Source: Pseudopithomyces maydicus (taxonomy: Eukaryota > Ascomycota > Dothideomycetes > Pleosporales > Didymosphaeriaceae). From it: DNA of 64,000 nt. Positions within the stretch are counted from its first letter, which is position 1; every line of letters begins with the position of its first letter. The notes beneath the pieces were generated by a model. It was not told the DNA's origin and did no database searches. It saw only the letters and a list, made by a program, of their open reading frames with translations. A program made the translations under genes and the position numbers. Below are positions 23,208 to 33,717 of the stretch, in pieces. The DNA is taken from the NCBI GenBank assembly GCA_026873275.1, contig JANTUC010000015.1, positions 1,364,001 through 1,428,000 of the forward strand. Reading direction: 5' to 3'.

Positions 23208-25398
23208 ATGGCCTCCCGAGCTATCCCCAGTCACCTTAAACCATCCGCTGCCGCAGGCAACGCCGAGGATGGCGGCCAGCGACACCACGGCAAGACCGCC
23301 TCCCATTTCGTGAGTACCTCCTGAGCTTCCTCATGCTCTGCTGCTCTCTGCTGCTCTCTGCCCAATCTCCCCTTTTCCCTGTCCCAATTGTGCCTCGAAG
23401 AGGGTGGCGAGCCGTGGCGAGCCCGTCGTTGCTTCCAGCGCCTCGGAACCGATGCTGCTGCGTTGGCATCGAGGACAAGAGGCGGTGACGACAGAGGTGC
23501 GAAAGGAGCGCCCCACTCTATCTGATGATCACCACCACAACGTCTTGAGCTCCTGGCGCCGCCGTCTTGCAGCCCTACACAACGGAGCCTGTTGCCTGTT
23601 TCAGAGTGTTGCTCAAGCTACCTGTCTTGAGCTCCGCTCGGACGGTTCCACCAGCACTGTGAACAGTTCCAATCTCACCAGTTGGCGTGTTGCCAGCCGT
23701 CATACACTCGGCGACATCTCTCCTCCACCGCACGGGATGGCTTCTCGAGAACTTCGTGGAATTAGAATCCTCGGCGACAATGATCTCAGATCTAACACAA
23801 GACCAGGCGTTCGAGAACACCTCAACCAACGTTGCGGCCTCGCAAATGCGAAATGCCCTTAACAAGCTCGCCGACACGGTGACGAACCCAGAGGAGAAGA
23901 AGGTACGCACTCCACATCCTACACACAATCAGGCTTGATCGCGCGCGTCATGTGGGAACGTTCCCGCCAGAACGCAACCTCGCTGATGAGCGTGACATGT
24001 CTTTGTCAGAATATGGCTAACTCCCCGCAGCGTTTCGAGACCGAGATGGACAACTTCTTCGCGCTCTTCCGACGATACCTCAATGACAAGGCTAAGGGCA
24101 CTGCCATTGACTGGAACCGCATCGCTCCCCCGAAGGCTGAGCAGGTCGTCAACTACGACGACCTCGCCAACTCCGAGGCGGTCGAATACCTGAACAAGTT
24201 GGCTGTGGTCAAGCTGAACGGTGGTCTCGGTACCTCCATGGGTTGCGTTGGCCCCAAGTCGGTCATTGAGGTCCGTGACGGCATGTCGTTCCTCGACTTG
24301 TCGGTGCGCCAGATCGAGTACCTCAACCGACAATACGACGTCAACGTGCCGTTCGTGCTCATGAACTCGTTCAACACGGACGCCGATACCGCCAACATCA
24401 TCAAGAAGTACGAGGGCCACAACATTGACATCCTCACCTTCAACCAGTCCAAGTACCCCCGTGTGCTCAAGGACTCCCTGCTGCCTGCGCCCAAGTCTGC
24501 CGACTCTGACATTGCCAACTGGTACCCTCCGGGCCACGGTGACGTTTTCGAGTCCCTGTACAACTCCGGTATTCTCGACAAGCTCATTGAGCGTGGCATT
24601 GAGTACATTTTCCTCTCCAACGCTGACAACTTGGGTGCCGTTGTCGATCTCCGCATCCTCCAGCACATGGTTGACTCCAAGGCGGAGTACATCATGGAGT
24701 TGACGGACAAGACCAAGGCCGACGTCAAGGGTGGTACCATCATCGACTACGAGGGTTCCGTCCGTCTTCTTGAAATCGCACAGGTGCCCAAGGAGCACGT
24801 CAACGAGTTCAAGTCGATCAAGAAGTTCAAGTACTTCAACACCAACAACATCTGGATGAACCTCAAGGCGATCAAGCGCGTTGTGGAGAACAACGAGCTC
24901 GCCATGGAGATCATCCCCAACGGCAAGTCGATCCCTGCGGACAAGAAGGGCGAGGCAGACGTGTCGGTCCTCCAGCTCGAGACAGCCGTGGGTGCGGCTA
25001 TCCGCCACTTCAAGAACGCTCACGGTGTCAACGTGCCCAGGAAGCGTTTCTTGCCGGTCAAGACGTGCTCGGACCTCATGCTCGTCAAGTCCAACCTGTA
25101 CACACTTCAGCACGGACAGCTGGTCATCGACCCCAACCGGTTCGGCCCTGCTCCGCTTATCAAGCTCGGCGGCGACTTCAAGAAGGTGTCAAGCTTCCAG
25201 TCGCGCATCCCGTCGATCCCCAACATTGTGGAGCTCGACCATCTCACGATTACCGGCCCTGTCAACCTAGGGCGTGGTGTGACTCTCAAGGGCACAGTCA
25301 TCATCGTCGCGACGGAGGGCCAGACGATCGACATCCCTCCGGGATCGATCCTCGAGAACGTGGTTGTGCAGGGTTCGCTCAGGCTCCTGGAGCACTAG
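23208..25398 (+). CDS. UGP1: UTP-glucose-1-phosphate uridylyltransferase, 521 aa
   Basis: Exons 23208-23309, 23807-23902 and 24031-25398, all phase 0. It makes UDP-glucose from UTP and glucose-1-phosphate, feeding glycogen, cell-wall glucan and trehalose synthesis. The nucleotide-binding loop KLNGGLGTSMGC is at about 127-138, followed by GPKSVIEVR, the substrate region YPPGHGDVFESL, NLGAVVD, and a C-terminal left-handed beta-helix (ITGPVNLGRGVTLKG...). The length is normal for fungal UGPases. The first intron is 497 bases, far longer than others here; the short exon 1 (34 codons) and exon 2 are accepted because they continue the frame and give the expected N-terminal extension, but the exon 1 call is less sure than the rest. 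Confidence 0.95.
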
Positions 25399-26030
25399 GC
25401 GCGCGGTTTTGTTTACGTAGTAGAATTACCCAGGCATTTGAATTAGGTGTTGGGCGACGGTCTGCGATTTCACGATGACAGCATGCATGCTTCTTGTAGC
25501 TAGAAATGGCGGCTGTATGGCTACGCCCTGATGAATATTGATTGTAATACACACTAGACTTTTGACGCCAGGGATGGATGATCAGCTGTGTTGTTCGCAT
25601 TGCTGCCTTACAATGGTAGTGTATGCCACTGTGTATGGCATGGTTTGGAGCTTGTGCCTGGCCTAATGCGCCTTCTGACATCACTCTGAGCCCCGCCACG
25701 CCAGCGCATCCCAGCACCAGACGCCCTCTGCGCCTCTGCGCCGTGGTACGCAGCGCTTCGAGAGGCGCAGTTGCCTGTAATTTGGCTGCCTCACGCAAGA
25801 CTCGCAGCAGCCTTGGTCTTTGTAGCAAACGACGCGTCCCGCAACCCGCGCATACATATCCATCCCGTCCCCAGTGCTGGCGTGACACCCGACGGTGGTG
25901 GGTGCCCAGCTCAGAGCGCGTGGCCTTCACCGCAAGTCGCACCGCAAGTCGCACCGCGCGCCGTACAGGACAACCATCGGCGCACAGCCCAACTCGCCCA
26001 TGATAGCGACAGGCACACGCTACTATTGCT
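25399..26030. other. Intergenic region between UGPase and DUF7514 genes
   Basis: About 630 bases; presumed 3' end of UGPase and promoter of the next gene. Nothing else seen. Confidence 0.5.
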
Positions 26031-27865
26031 ATGGTATCCGATGCAAGCGACGCGAGCGCAGACGCGCACAAAACCAACAACGCGGATGCAGCGCAACGGG
26101 AAGCGAAAGACTACTGGGGGTACCTGATCAAGCCAGACAAGTGCGGGACCGAGCTGTTTGACCGCCTGCTCAAGGGCATCGCCCAGATCATTGTAAGTGC
26201 GCGCTCGAAGAAACTCCGACACCACCGCTGACGAGGGATGCCGCCAGAGCAAGACGTTCGAGCCCAGCGACTCGCCCGACCTCACCCCCTCGCAGATCGC
26301 CGCCTTCTACCGTGCCGTGGGCGGCAACTACGACGTGCTGTTCATCGACACCCCGCCCTCATCGCTAGCATTCATATACCGTTCCCTCGGCGCCTACCAC
26401 AGTCTGCAGCCAGGACCCAACGACGACGGCTACTCCCCGCCTACCACCCCTGCGTTGAAGAAACAAGGATACGTCGTCTGGCAGACGATACAGTTGCTGC
26501 TGGGCCCCGAGGACCATGTACGCTTTCTGCAGAATGCCGTCCAGCAGTTCGACGTCGTAGACCCAGAGACTGGCAACATATTCCCCAAAGTGCTGCCCAA
26601 GGAATGCCTCCCCGACAAGCCAGACGATGCCATGGAGACATGGTACGATAACGTAGCGCAACGCCTCAAACGGGAGGCCGAGGAAGACACCACCGAGCCC
26701 GAAAAGGTGCCTCCTGTGCGTGTTCACGTGGAGGAGCATGTACCGCGGTCATCGGCCGACTTGTCCAGTGACTCTGCAGACGAGAAGCACGCAGCTGCCA
26801 GCTACTTCTCGGACCCGCTGTATCGCAAAGCGAGGCACACTCGCCCTCCAGTTGTCCGCCACTACTCGAAACAGAATTCCCATCCGTACGACGACGCCAA
26901 CCGAGGGCGGCTCATCTCGACCGTTAGACACATGTGGAACCCATTCGGGAAAAGCAGGAGAGCCCCAGGCAGATACGAGGACGACAGCGTATCCGACGAC
27001 GATAGAACCCCCGTCGCCCCCGTCCCTCCTCCAGCCCCACGCTACGTCTCCCACAGCTCCCACTCCTCCCAAACCTCCCACAAGCGACCCCACCCTCCCA
27101 GACGTGAAAGCACACTCTCCTCCACCGACTCCTCCTCCGACTCGGACCGCCCTTCCCGCCGCCGCAGCCCCGTCCTTCGCCACCGCCGCTCCGAAGAACC
27201 CGCCACCAGCCCAAAGGACTACTTCACATCCTACTACGACGACCGCCGCTACTCCCACGACGTTCCCGCCCCGGGCCCTTCGCCGCAGAGAAAAGAAGAC
27301 GGCCCGCCACCGCTGTATGGCCCCACGAAATCCCCCTCTTCGCTACACACGTCGCGCAGATGCAGGCCCGGAGCGACGGTTACTACGATCGCCGCCCGCA
27401 GATGCCCCCAAGGACGTCGTACCGCCCGCATAATGTACGCTATGCGGCGGCGTCGACGACGGTGCCCCCGTCAGAGGCCGGTGATGCTCCGTATCCGCGG
27501 GAGCGGGATGCGCTTCGTGAGAGGGAAAGGGAGCGCGAGCGCGAGCGCGAGAGAGAAAGAGAAAGAGAAAGGGATAGAGATGGGTACGAGCGGTATCGGC
27601 GGCGGAGCGAGGAGTTTCCCCGCGAGAGGGAGCGCGAGCGGGAGAGGGAGAGCATGAGGGATAGGACTAGGAGTCACGATCGGGTGAAGGATGAGTGGGA
27701 TGAGAGGCAGGATAGGAGTAGGGACCGGAATTGGGACAGGGAGAGGGAGAGGGACAGAGATAGGGATGGTAGGGATTTCAGAGGGGGCGCGCGCATAGAT
27801 ATGTTTCGGGCGTGCAGGACGGGGTCAGTGGGAGGAGGTATCCTGTTGAGCAGCCGTGGCATTGA
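26031..27865 (+). CDS. DUF7514-type protein with Arg/Glu-rich tail; two one-base frame breaks
   Basis: Exons 26031-26192 and 26248-27865. The N-terminal globular domain (about 25-215) begins DYWGYLIKPDKCGTELFDRLL and includes SQIAAFYRAVGGNYDVLF and a VWQTIQLLLGPEDHVRFLQNAV block; I assign it to the fungal DUF7514 group, function unknown. The rest is disordered: Ser/Arg/Asp-rich, then long RERERE and DRDRD runs, suggesting a nuclear or RNA-associated protein (inference). The frame breaks twice: at the C5 run 27332-27336, after which FATHVAQMQARSDGYY continues, and at the G5 run 27783-27787, after which RYVSGVQDGVSGRRYP and a stop at 27863 follow. Each needs one extra base. Without these the tail would read into non-protein-like sequence to 28085. 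Confidence 0.75.
27536..27580 (+). repeat. GAGCGC/GAGAAA low-complexity run in coding sequence
   Basis: Purine-rich simple repeat encoding alternating Arg-Glu in the DUF7514-type protein; likely length-variable. Confidence 0.7.
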
Positions 27866-28959
27866 GGTGTGGAAGGGGATAGGGATGGGGTGCCAGTGCA
27901 GGTTTTTGCCGTGTATCTTTCTCTTCTCTTTTCTTCTCTTCCTTTACATCTTTTACTTGTTTTTTTCCTTCAACCGGACGTATTTCTCCGTCTTTTGGTT
28001 TGCGGTAGCGATATACACATATATATCCCCCTCTTTTTTTTCTTTCTATTCTTTATCGAGCGTGGAATTACACGAAGAGTGGTGAGAAGTTGAGATTTAT
28101 GGCCGGGTGGATATACGAACCTACATACACATATGCGTGCGTTGAGCGTATATAGCGGCACCTTTGCTGCGGTGGATCAGGAGGGTGGGTATCGGGTAAT
28201 GAGTAATGATGGTTAATGATAATGAATGAATGGATTCATGGATGAATACATGAACATCGGATTTTGAAATATTTGTAATAATCGTGAGATGAGGTGAGAA
28301 CCAGCGAGGGGGAATCCTGTCTTTCAGCATATATGTCTACCTAGGTTTTCTTGTACTATTCTAGTGCACTTTCCTCATTTATTAAATCTATCATGCTCAC
28401 CATTCTATCTAGCTTCTGTCGGGATGATTTAGTCGCGTCCTTATAACGCGAAGGAAAAGATTAGAGAACAATCACTGGATCAATCAGAGCATGATCCCCC
28501 GCCAAGCTCCATCCACACACCTACTGTTAATCCCCCTCTCGCATTCATGTAAACGCACACAAAATTCATTGCCAGCAACGGCTCGGTGAGAATAACCTAC
28601 CTTTTCCGTTTTATCTCGTCACTTTCCCCTGCGCTCTACAATTCGCCAGCCCAACGCCCTGAATACGAAGAGGCGCACAGACTAAACCGTTCCCGTGGAG
28701 CACATCCCCCAATATCACTATAAATACGAAACACGAGCGAGAACAAGACAGAGCCCAGACGATGCCCAGACTGCTAGGCTGAGGAGATGGGAAATGCGGT
28801 GGGATGGGGGGTTGCGGTTGAGTTCCTTGTATACTGTATATATGTGTGGATGTGAGCGGGCGCTTTGTGTGTAGCTTTTTTTGCTTTTTGTAAACTTTGC
28901 GATTCTGTATTTGTATTTTGCGAGTTTGAAAGAAGTATAGAGGGGAAACGGAGGAGCGC
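27866..28959. other. 1.1-kb intergenic region
   Basis: Starts with a T-rich (CTTTTC) stretch after the DUF7514 stop. No supported gene. Confidence 0.5.
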
Positions 28960-31675
28960 ATGATGATTCATCTTCAGGACCTTACCGTGGGTGAGGTGTC
29001 GGGTATGATTGCCGCGGCGATATTCGTGCGTACGTATATCTATAGTGTTTACTTGGTGATATGGGAAAGAGGCTGATGTGACAGGGGGATGAAGTTCAGG
29101 TTTTATTACCGCTTGCGTTGCCGTTGGTTATGTTGGGGGTGGCGAGAGGAAAGGGGAGGAATGTGTCGGCAAGTGATGGGACATGGTGAGCTTTTTCTTC
29201 GCTGTTTGATTAATTCTTTTATTATTCTTGAAAGAAGCCGTAATCACTTGGATGGCCGACTGACGTTTGCGTTTAGGTCCGTCATTGCTCGGTTCTTGCA
29301 TTCCTCGCTGTGGCCGACTATTTTTCAAACACACTCCTCGGCTGCATTTTCAACGCCTCTACCAATACTGTTTGTCTCGTTATTACGTCCTTTGGTCATT
29401 GCGTTAGTAGGTGTTGCAGCCATCGTTACGCCGCTCGGTCTATACGAGACGATCGCACCTACTCGTGTCCCAACCCAGCAACCATTTCATTACGTCGAAG
29501 ACACATCGCCCATAGGCCTTGGAACGCCGCCACGTACAAACACCAGTTGGAGCCGACTATGTGGTTGGGTTGGTTATATGGCTTGTCCTCACTCTGGAAA
29601 TAACATCACGAGGATAGCGAATTTGACTGGCGTTTACACGTCTTACGATAGTATCAGCACCAAGATACCACCTCCCGTTGTCGAAGGTTTCCAAAGCGGG
29701 CTTTCCAACTTCAGTGAATCAGTTTCGAGCATCTTCGATATCCAATACCGGTCTATAACCACTGAAACAGATGTGAAAAACAAGGCAATCGACAACGGAA
29801 CTGCATATAACGTCGGCGCTTACCGACCGCTCTCGACTCTCCTGCTTAGCGATGATGTCGCAGTGTATGAAGGCCTCATCGTGGACATGAAGCAAGGTGG
29901 TATTGGGTTCCGCAACCACACAGCACCTCCTTGGACAAAGTACGGCAGCATATGGGACGAAGATATCCTTTTCATCGAGCCGGAGTCAGTCTGCGTAGAT
30001 ACGAATCTCACACTGGACTTCGACATTTCAACAGCTTCTGTTTCCATTGGCCAGAACGAAGCGAACTTGGTCCTCACTGATCGAGGGGGCTTCGTCAACA
30101 TCAATCGGACGTATCCGCGATGGGACAGAATGGACTCCCAGGAACACCCTGAGCTGTGGTTACGGGCGTACAAGGCTGCGTACGTGAATAATTACCTGAC
30201 CATGGCGTTTATGAATGTGACAAATCTTGGGAATCCTGACGTCAAAGCATTCAAGTATTTGAATTCGACGCTGGATAAAGAGTTTTCTTTGCACTGGAAG
30301 AACGGCGAAACTGCGTCGGATTTATTCACCATTAGAGCGAGCGCTTTGATGTTTTCTACGTCTTTTGGTGAGTATGTTATTGGGACTGAAGAAGGGAAGG
30401 GAAATTATACAGGTTTCAATAGCTCGTCGGATGGCAGCGCTCCCCTCGAAGAACCGCCGTTGTATCCCAATCCGTTCAATATTGAAACAAGCGTCAGCGG
30501 CATTTCAAGCCGTAGTAACGCTACTTCATTCTCTGATGCAGGTAAGGAGTTTTTATAGGTTCCATCACGTCGCATAAAATTAGTTGCTTACTGTGATAGG
30601 GTTACTCTGCAAAGGTGCTGGCGGCAGCGATCTAGCCAACATAACCAACATGGTAGCATCATGCGGCCTACTCTACGGTGCACCCCGTCGTCGCGACGGC
30701 TCCTCCTCTCTCCTCTTCGACCCAGGCTCCTCTTGGACGCTTCCCATGTTCTCCTGCATCTCCACCGTAAAAGCATCCATCAAAACCGTCTCCTTCCGTT
30801 TCAATGGCACAGACACCCTCTCAGGGCTCTCCGTCACAAACCTCACACCTAAAGCCTATCCAGACGAAGCATCAAAGCCCCTCTGGGGCGTAGAGAACTC
30901 AGGCGACGATCTATCCGACGTCAAACCACTATGGGGCCTCGTAAGCCCCTCCGCAGCAAAGCGTCTCAATCTCTCGACGGTGCGCAGCGAAAGGTTGTAC
31001 ATACCAGGCTACACCCTGGGCGACCTCTCAAACAACGAGGGGCAGAATCTCCCCGCTGTCGACTTCCCCGCTATGGCACTGGGGAAAGTATACGCCGTGG
31101 GATCTAGCGAACGTGGAAATATCGATTACTCCGGGTCTACTAACCTGGCTATGTATCGTCTGTGGCAAGACCTATCCCGAGATGCGGCAACCGCATATAA
31201 GATTCCTAATCTCATATGGACCGACATCGCCGCGAATCTTGTGCTTGGCACGAGAGGCTTAGCAGGGAATAACGATACTGGTTTGGAAAAGCGAGATGGT
31301 GGGATTGCGCGGGCAGATGCAGCGTCGGTGCCACTAGTCACGACGTACGAGCGAAGAATTCGCTACCGCTACGTTTACGGTATCCCTGCCTTTCTAGCAC
31401 TGGCGCTGGCATCTTTGATATTGGTTTCGTCGTTTTTGCTGGCGGTGTTAGGGCCGGCGAGGCTGGGGTATTTGCGTGTGGTGTTGGAGGAGACGTCGGC
31501 AGGGAGATTGTTGGTGGCGGGCGAGCATGGAGCGGTCGAGGGAAAGATTTTTACATTGGGACCTGAGGGGTGGGGAAGGGGCAAGGTGAATGTAATTGCA
31601 GGTGCTGTGAAAGGGGGGCCCGAGGTGAGATACCATAGGGTTGAGGGGGTTGATGTGGAGGAAAGAACTAGGTGA
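28960..31675 (+). CDS. Large glycosylated fungal membrane protein, about 835 aa
   Basis: Exons 28960-29025, 29085-29185, 29277-30541, 30600-31675; the frame closes exactly. The N-terminus has two hydrophobic segments (VLLPLALPLVMLGVA and PLVIALVGVAAIVTPLG). Then come about 650 residues rich in N-x-S/T sites and a few Cys, resembling an extracellular domain (YSSI-type loops, LCGWVGYMACPHSG). A strong transmembrane helix (GIPAFLALALASLILVSSFL) lies near the C-terminus, followed by about 75 cytosolic residues. This architecture matches a family of uncharacterised Pezizomycotina surface proteins; no enzyme motif is visible. The first two exons are short and chosen on splice sites and hydrophobicity, so the exact N-terminus is less certain than the body. 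Confidence 0.75.
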
Positions 31676-32169
31676 TGATGTCAAAGAACAGGGGAACTAT
31701 TCGAATTCTTCGTAATATGAGTTAAATGCGGTGCGGGATTCAAGTCTATAGGAAGTGATTTTGTAGAGTACGGACAAAGAGTATTTACATATGTCCAGGG
31801 GTATTCACCACGCACGCGTGTCTTGCTACCGTGGGATCTATATCGTCGATTTCCACTCCAGTGTCTATCGATGGAAAGGTCAAAGGCAGAAGATTCCCTA
31901 AACCAAGCTCCTTTGAATTTCTTCGAGGAGTGCGCCTCGTATTCTCAATGCCGAACACATAGTGGCTGTGCCGAAAATGACGTCACGTGTGCTAAGCCAC
32001 GGACGCCCGGCGTGCCATAGCCTGCCCATACTTGAACAGATGCTCCCCAGTAGTTGGGCTTACACAAGAAATAACTCGATAAAAAGTCACTGTACTAAAT
32101 ATTCCTGTCGAACGCCTTTATCGCCACGTGCGCATCTAGAAACGATAGTATCACAAGCGCGTTGCCAAC
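31676..32169. other. Intergenic region
   Basis: About 490 bases; probably the 3' flank of the membrane protein and the promoter of the oxygenase-like gene. Nothing else seen. Confidence 0.5.
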
Positions 32170-33330
32170 ATGGCGGTTTCAGCGTCCCAGAAGCCATCAG
32201 AACCATCCGCTTTCTCAAAACTCGTCTCCAAACTCCGCACAAAAAGACATTCCAAATCTTCTAGTCAGTCCGTACCAGTTGATACCCGGCCCCAACTCAT
32301 TCCATCACCCCTCCCACTCGTCTTGCCAGAACACCAACACCTCCTATCCCACCACGGGTGGACAACCATCACACTTCCCCAGCCCCAACCCTCTGACCCC
32401 CAAAATTTCTCCCCTCCAACCCCTGGTCCGCACCCCCTTCAAAAAGCCTACCAAGACCTGTTCGCCGCCGCCCAAACCTTCTTCGACTCGCCCGACGCCG
32501 ACAAGGTCCGCTGGAAACACCGCCTCGGCACCGAAGAAGGCTGGTCCAAGATCCCCGGCGAGAAAGAATTCATCACTCTAAGGACCCTAGCATATACGCC
32601 CGATGTGCTCAAAGCGCCTGCGAAACGCTACTGGGATCTGATGGGCGCACATCTTTCGTCTACCCTCGGCCGCATATCTACGTCTCTCGCATTGCCCGAC
32701 GCAGAAGATGAGGGGCTGAGGAAATTTGTGGGGCCCTGCGTGCGGATGGGAGAGAGCGAGGAGGAAAAGACGGCGACGATGTTGCGGATCTTTAGGTATG
32801 AGGGGTGGGAGGCTAAAGTGGTGGCTGAGCCGCATAGTGATCTAGGTTTGCTGAGTGCGGTAGTAGGAGATGTACCAGGGTTAGAGGTGTGGGGTGGATA
32901 CGGGTGGAGAGATATAGAGCGCGAGTATGAAGGGTATCAAGCGACATACACAGTAGGGAGACAGCTGGAGAGACTGAGCAATTTTCGGTATCCGGCCGGG
33001 GGGCATAGGGTTGTTTCGTATGGGGCGCCTAAGCCAGCGGATGGTTCTGTGAATGAGAGTGAGAAGAGGTATAGACATAGCATTGTATTTGTGCTAAGGG
33101 CACATGAGCCTGTGGTGGTGGAGAGCTCGGAGCTGGAGACGCAGATCACAGGGAAGTGGGAAAGTTCCGTGAGCGGTGTGACAGCGGGGAAAATGTATGA
33201 GGAAATCCGGAGCAAGCATTTTAATATCAACATAGGGCACGAAGAGCGAGAGAAACAGCGAAAGAACGTTAGAGAAGGTCGAGGGAAGGGCGTGGAGCGG
33301 GCTGTCGACGTTGATAAAGCGGCCGGATGA
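32170..33330 (+). CDS. 2-oxoglutarate/Fe(II) oxygenase-like protein, 386 aa
   Basis: Single exon, ATG at 32170. The layout matches the IPNS-like 2OG-Fe(II) oxygenase fold: an N-terminal DIOX-like part with LVLPEHQHLLSHHGW, then the metal triad H222-x-D224 (in AEPHSDLGLLS) and H279 (in PAGGHRVVS), with an Arg at 302 in YRHSIVFVLRAHEP that could bind 2-oxoglutarate. The N-terminal 35 residues are basic and Ser-rich with no signal peptide. The usual R-x-S motif is replaced by R-H-S, so the cosubstrate site is atypical. Such proteins hydroxylate or desaturate small molecules; substrate unknown. A charged tail follows the domain. Confidence 0.78.
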   Translation: MAVSASQKPSEPSAFSKLVSKLRTKRHSKSSSQSVPVDTRPQLIPSPLPLVLPEHQHLLSHHGWTTITLPQPQPSDPQNFSPPTPGPHPLQKAYQDLFAAAQTFFDSPDADKVRWKHRLGTEEGWSKIPGEKEFITLRTLAYTPDVLKAPAKRYWDLMGAHLSSTLGRISTSLALPDAEDEGLRKFVGPCVRMGESEEEKTATMLRIFRYEGWEAKVVAEPHSDLGLLSAVVGDVPGLEVWGGYGWRDIEREYEGYQATYTVGRQLERLSNFRYPAGGHRVVSYGAPKPADGSVNESEKRYRHSIVFVLRAHEPVVVESSELETQITGKWESSVSGVTAGKMYEEIRSKHFNINIGHEEREKQRKNVREGRGKGVERAVDVDKAAG

Positions 33331-33717
33331 TGGAGTGTGAATAGTGTTAATATTCATGTTCGAAATGTTCTTTGTGATACCGGACAAGTTCCAAAGTTCC
33401 GGAGTTGCTACCTGCATAGTCTATAGCAAATTCGGTTTCAGCAGCCGCCGTATTGCAGTCTCGCGGCACAACCCCTGCACAGCATCGCCCCCGGCGCTTA
33501 GCCATCTGCATAGCCCCCATCCATCCTTCCTATCGTTAATCAGGCTGCAGCCATGTGTTCCTTTTCCCTTGTCCTCCGACTGATGCTCAATATTTCCTCT
33601 TTGCCTACAGAGTATGGTTCCCCGCAAGTTCTAACACATTCTCGAGGTTTTATCCAGGACACCCGTAGTGTTTCCGTTCCGTCTTTCTTATTTTTGTAGT
33701 GAAATAGCATCGTAAAC
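33331..33717. other. Intergenic region
   Basis: 387 bases between two same-strand genes; nothing recognisable. Confidence 0.5.

Noticed and set aside
23404..23928. Open frames inside the first UGP1 intron
   Set aside because: No motif; both strands open; the flanking exons read through with correct phase.
23929..25113. 394-codon minus-strand frame opposite UGP1
   Set aside because: Antisense shadow of a highly codon-biased gene; UGP1 itself is certain.
27866..28085. Hydrophobic C-terminal extension of the DUF7514 protein
   Set aside because: Arises only if the second frame break is ignored; it reads T-rich 3' flank as Phe/Leu.
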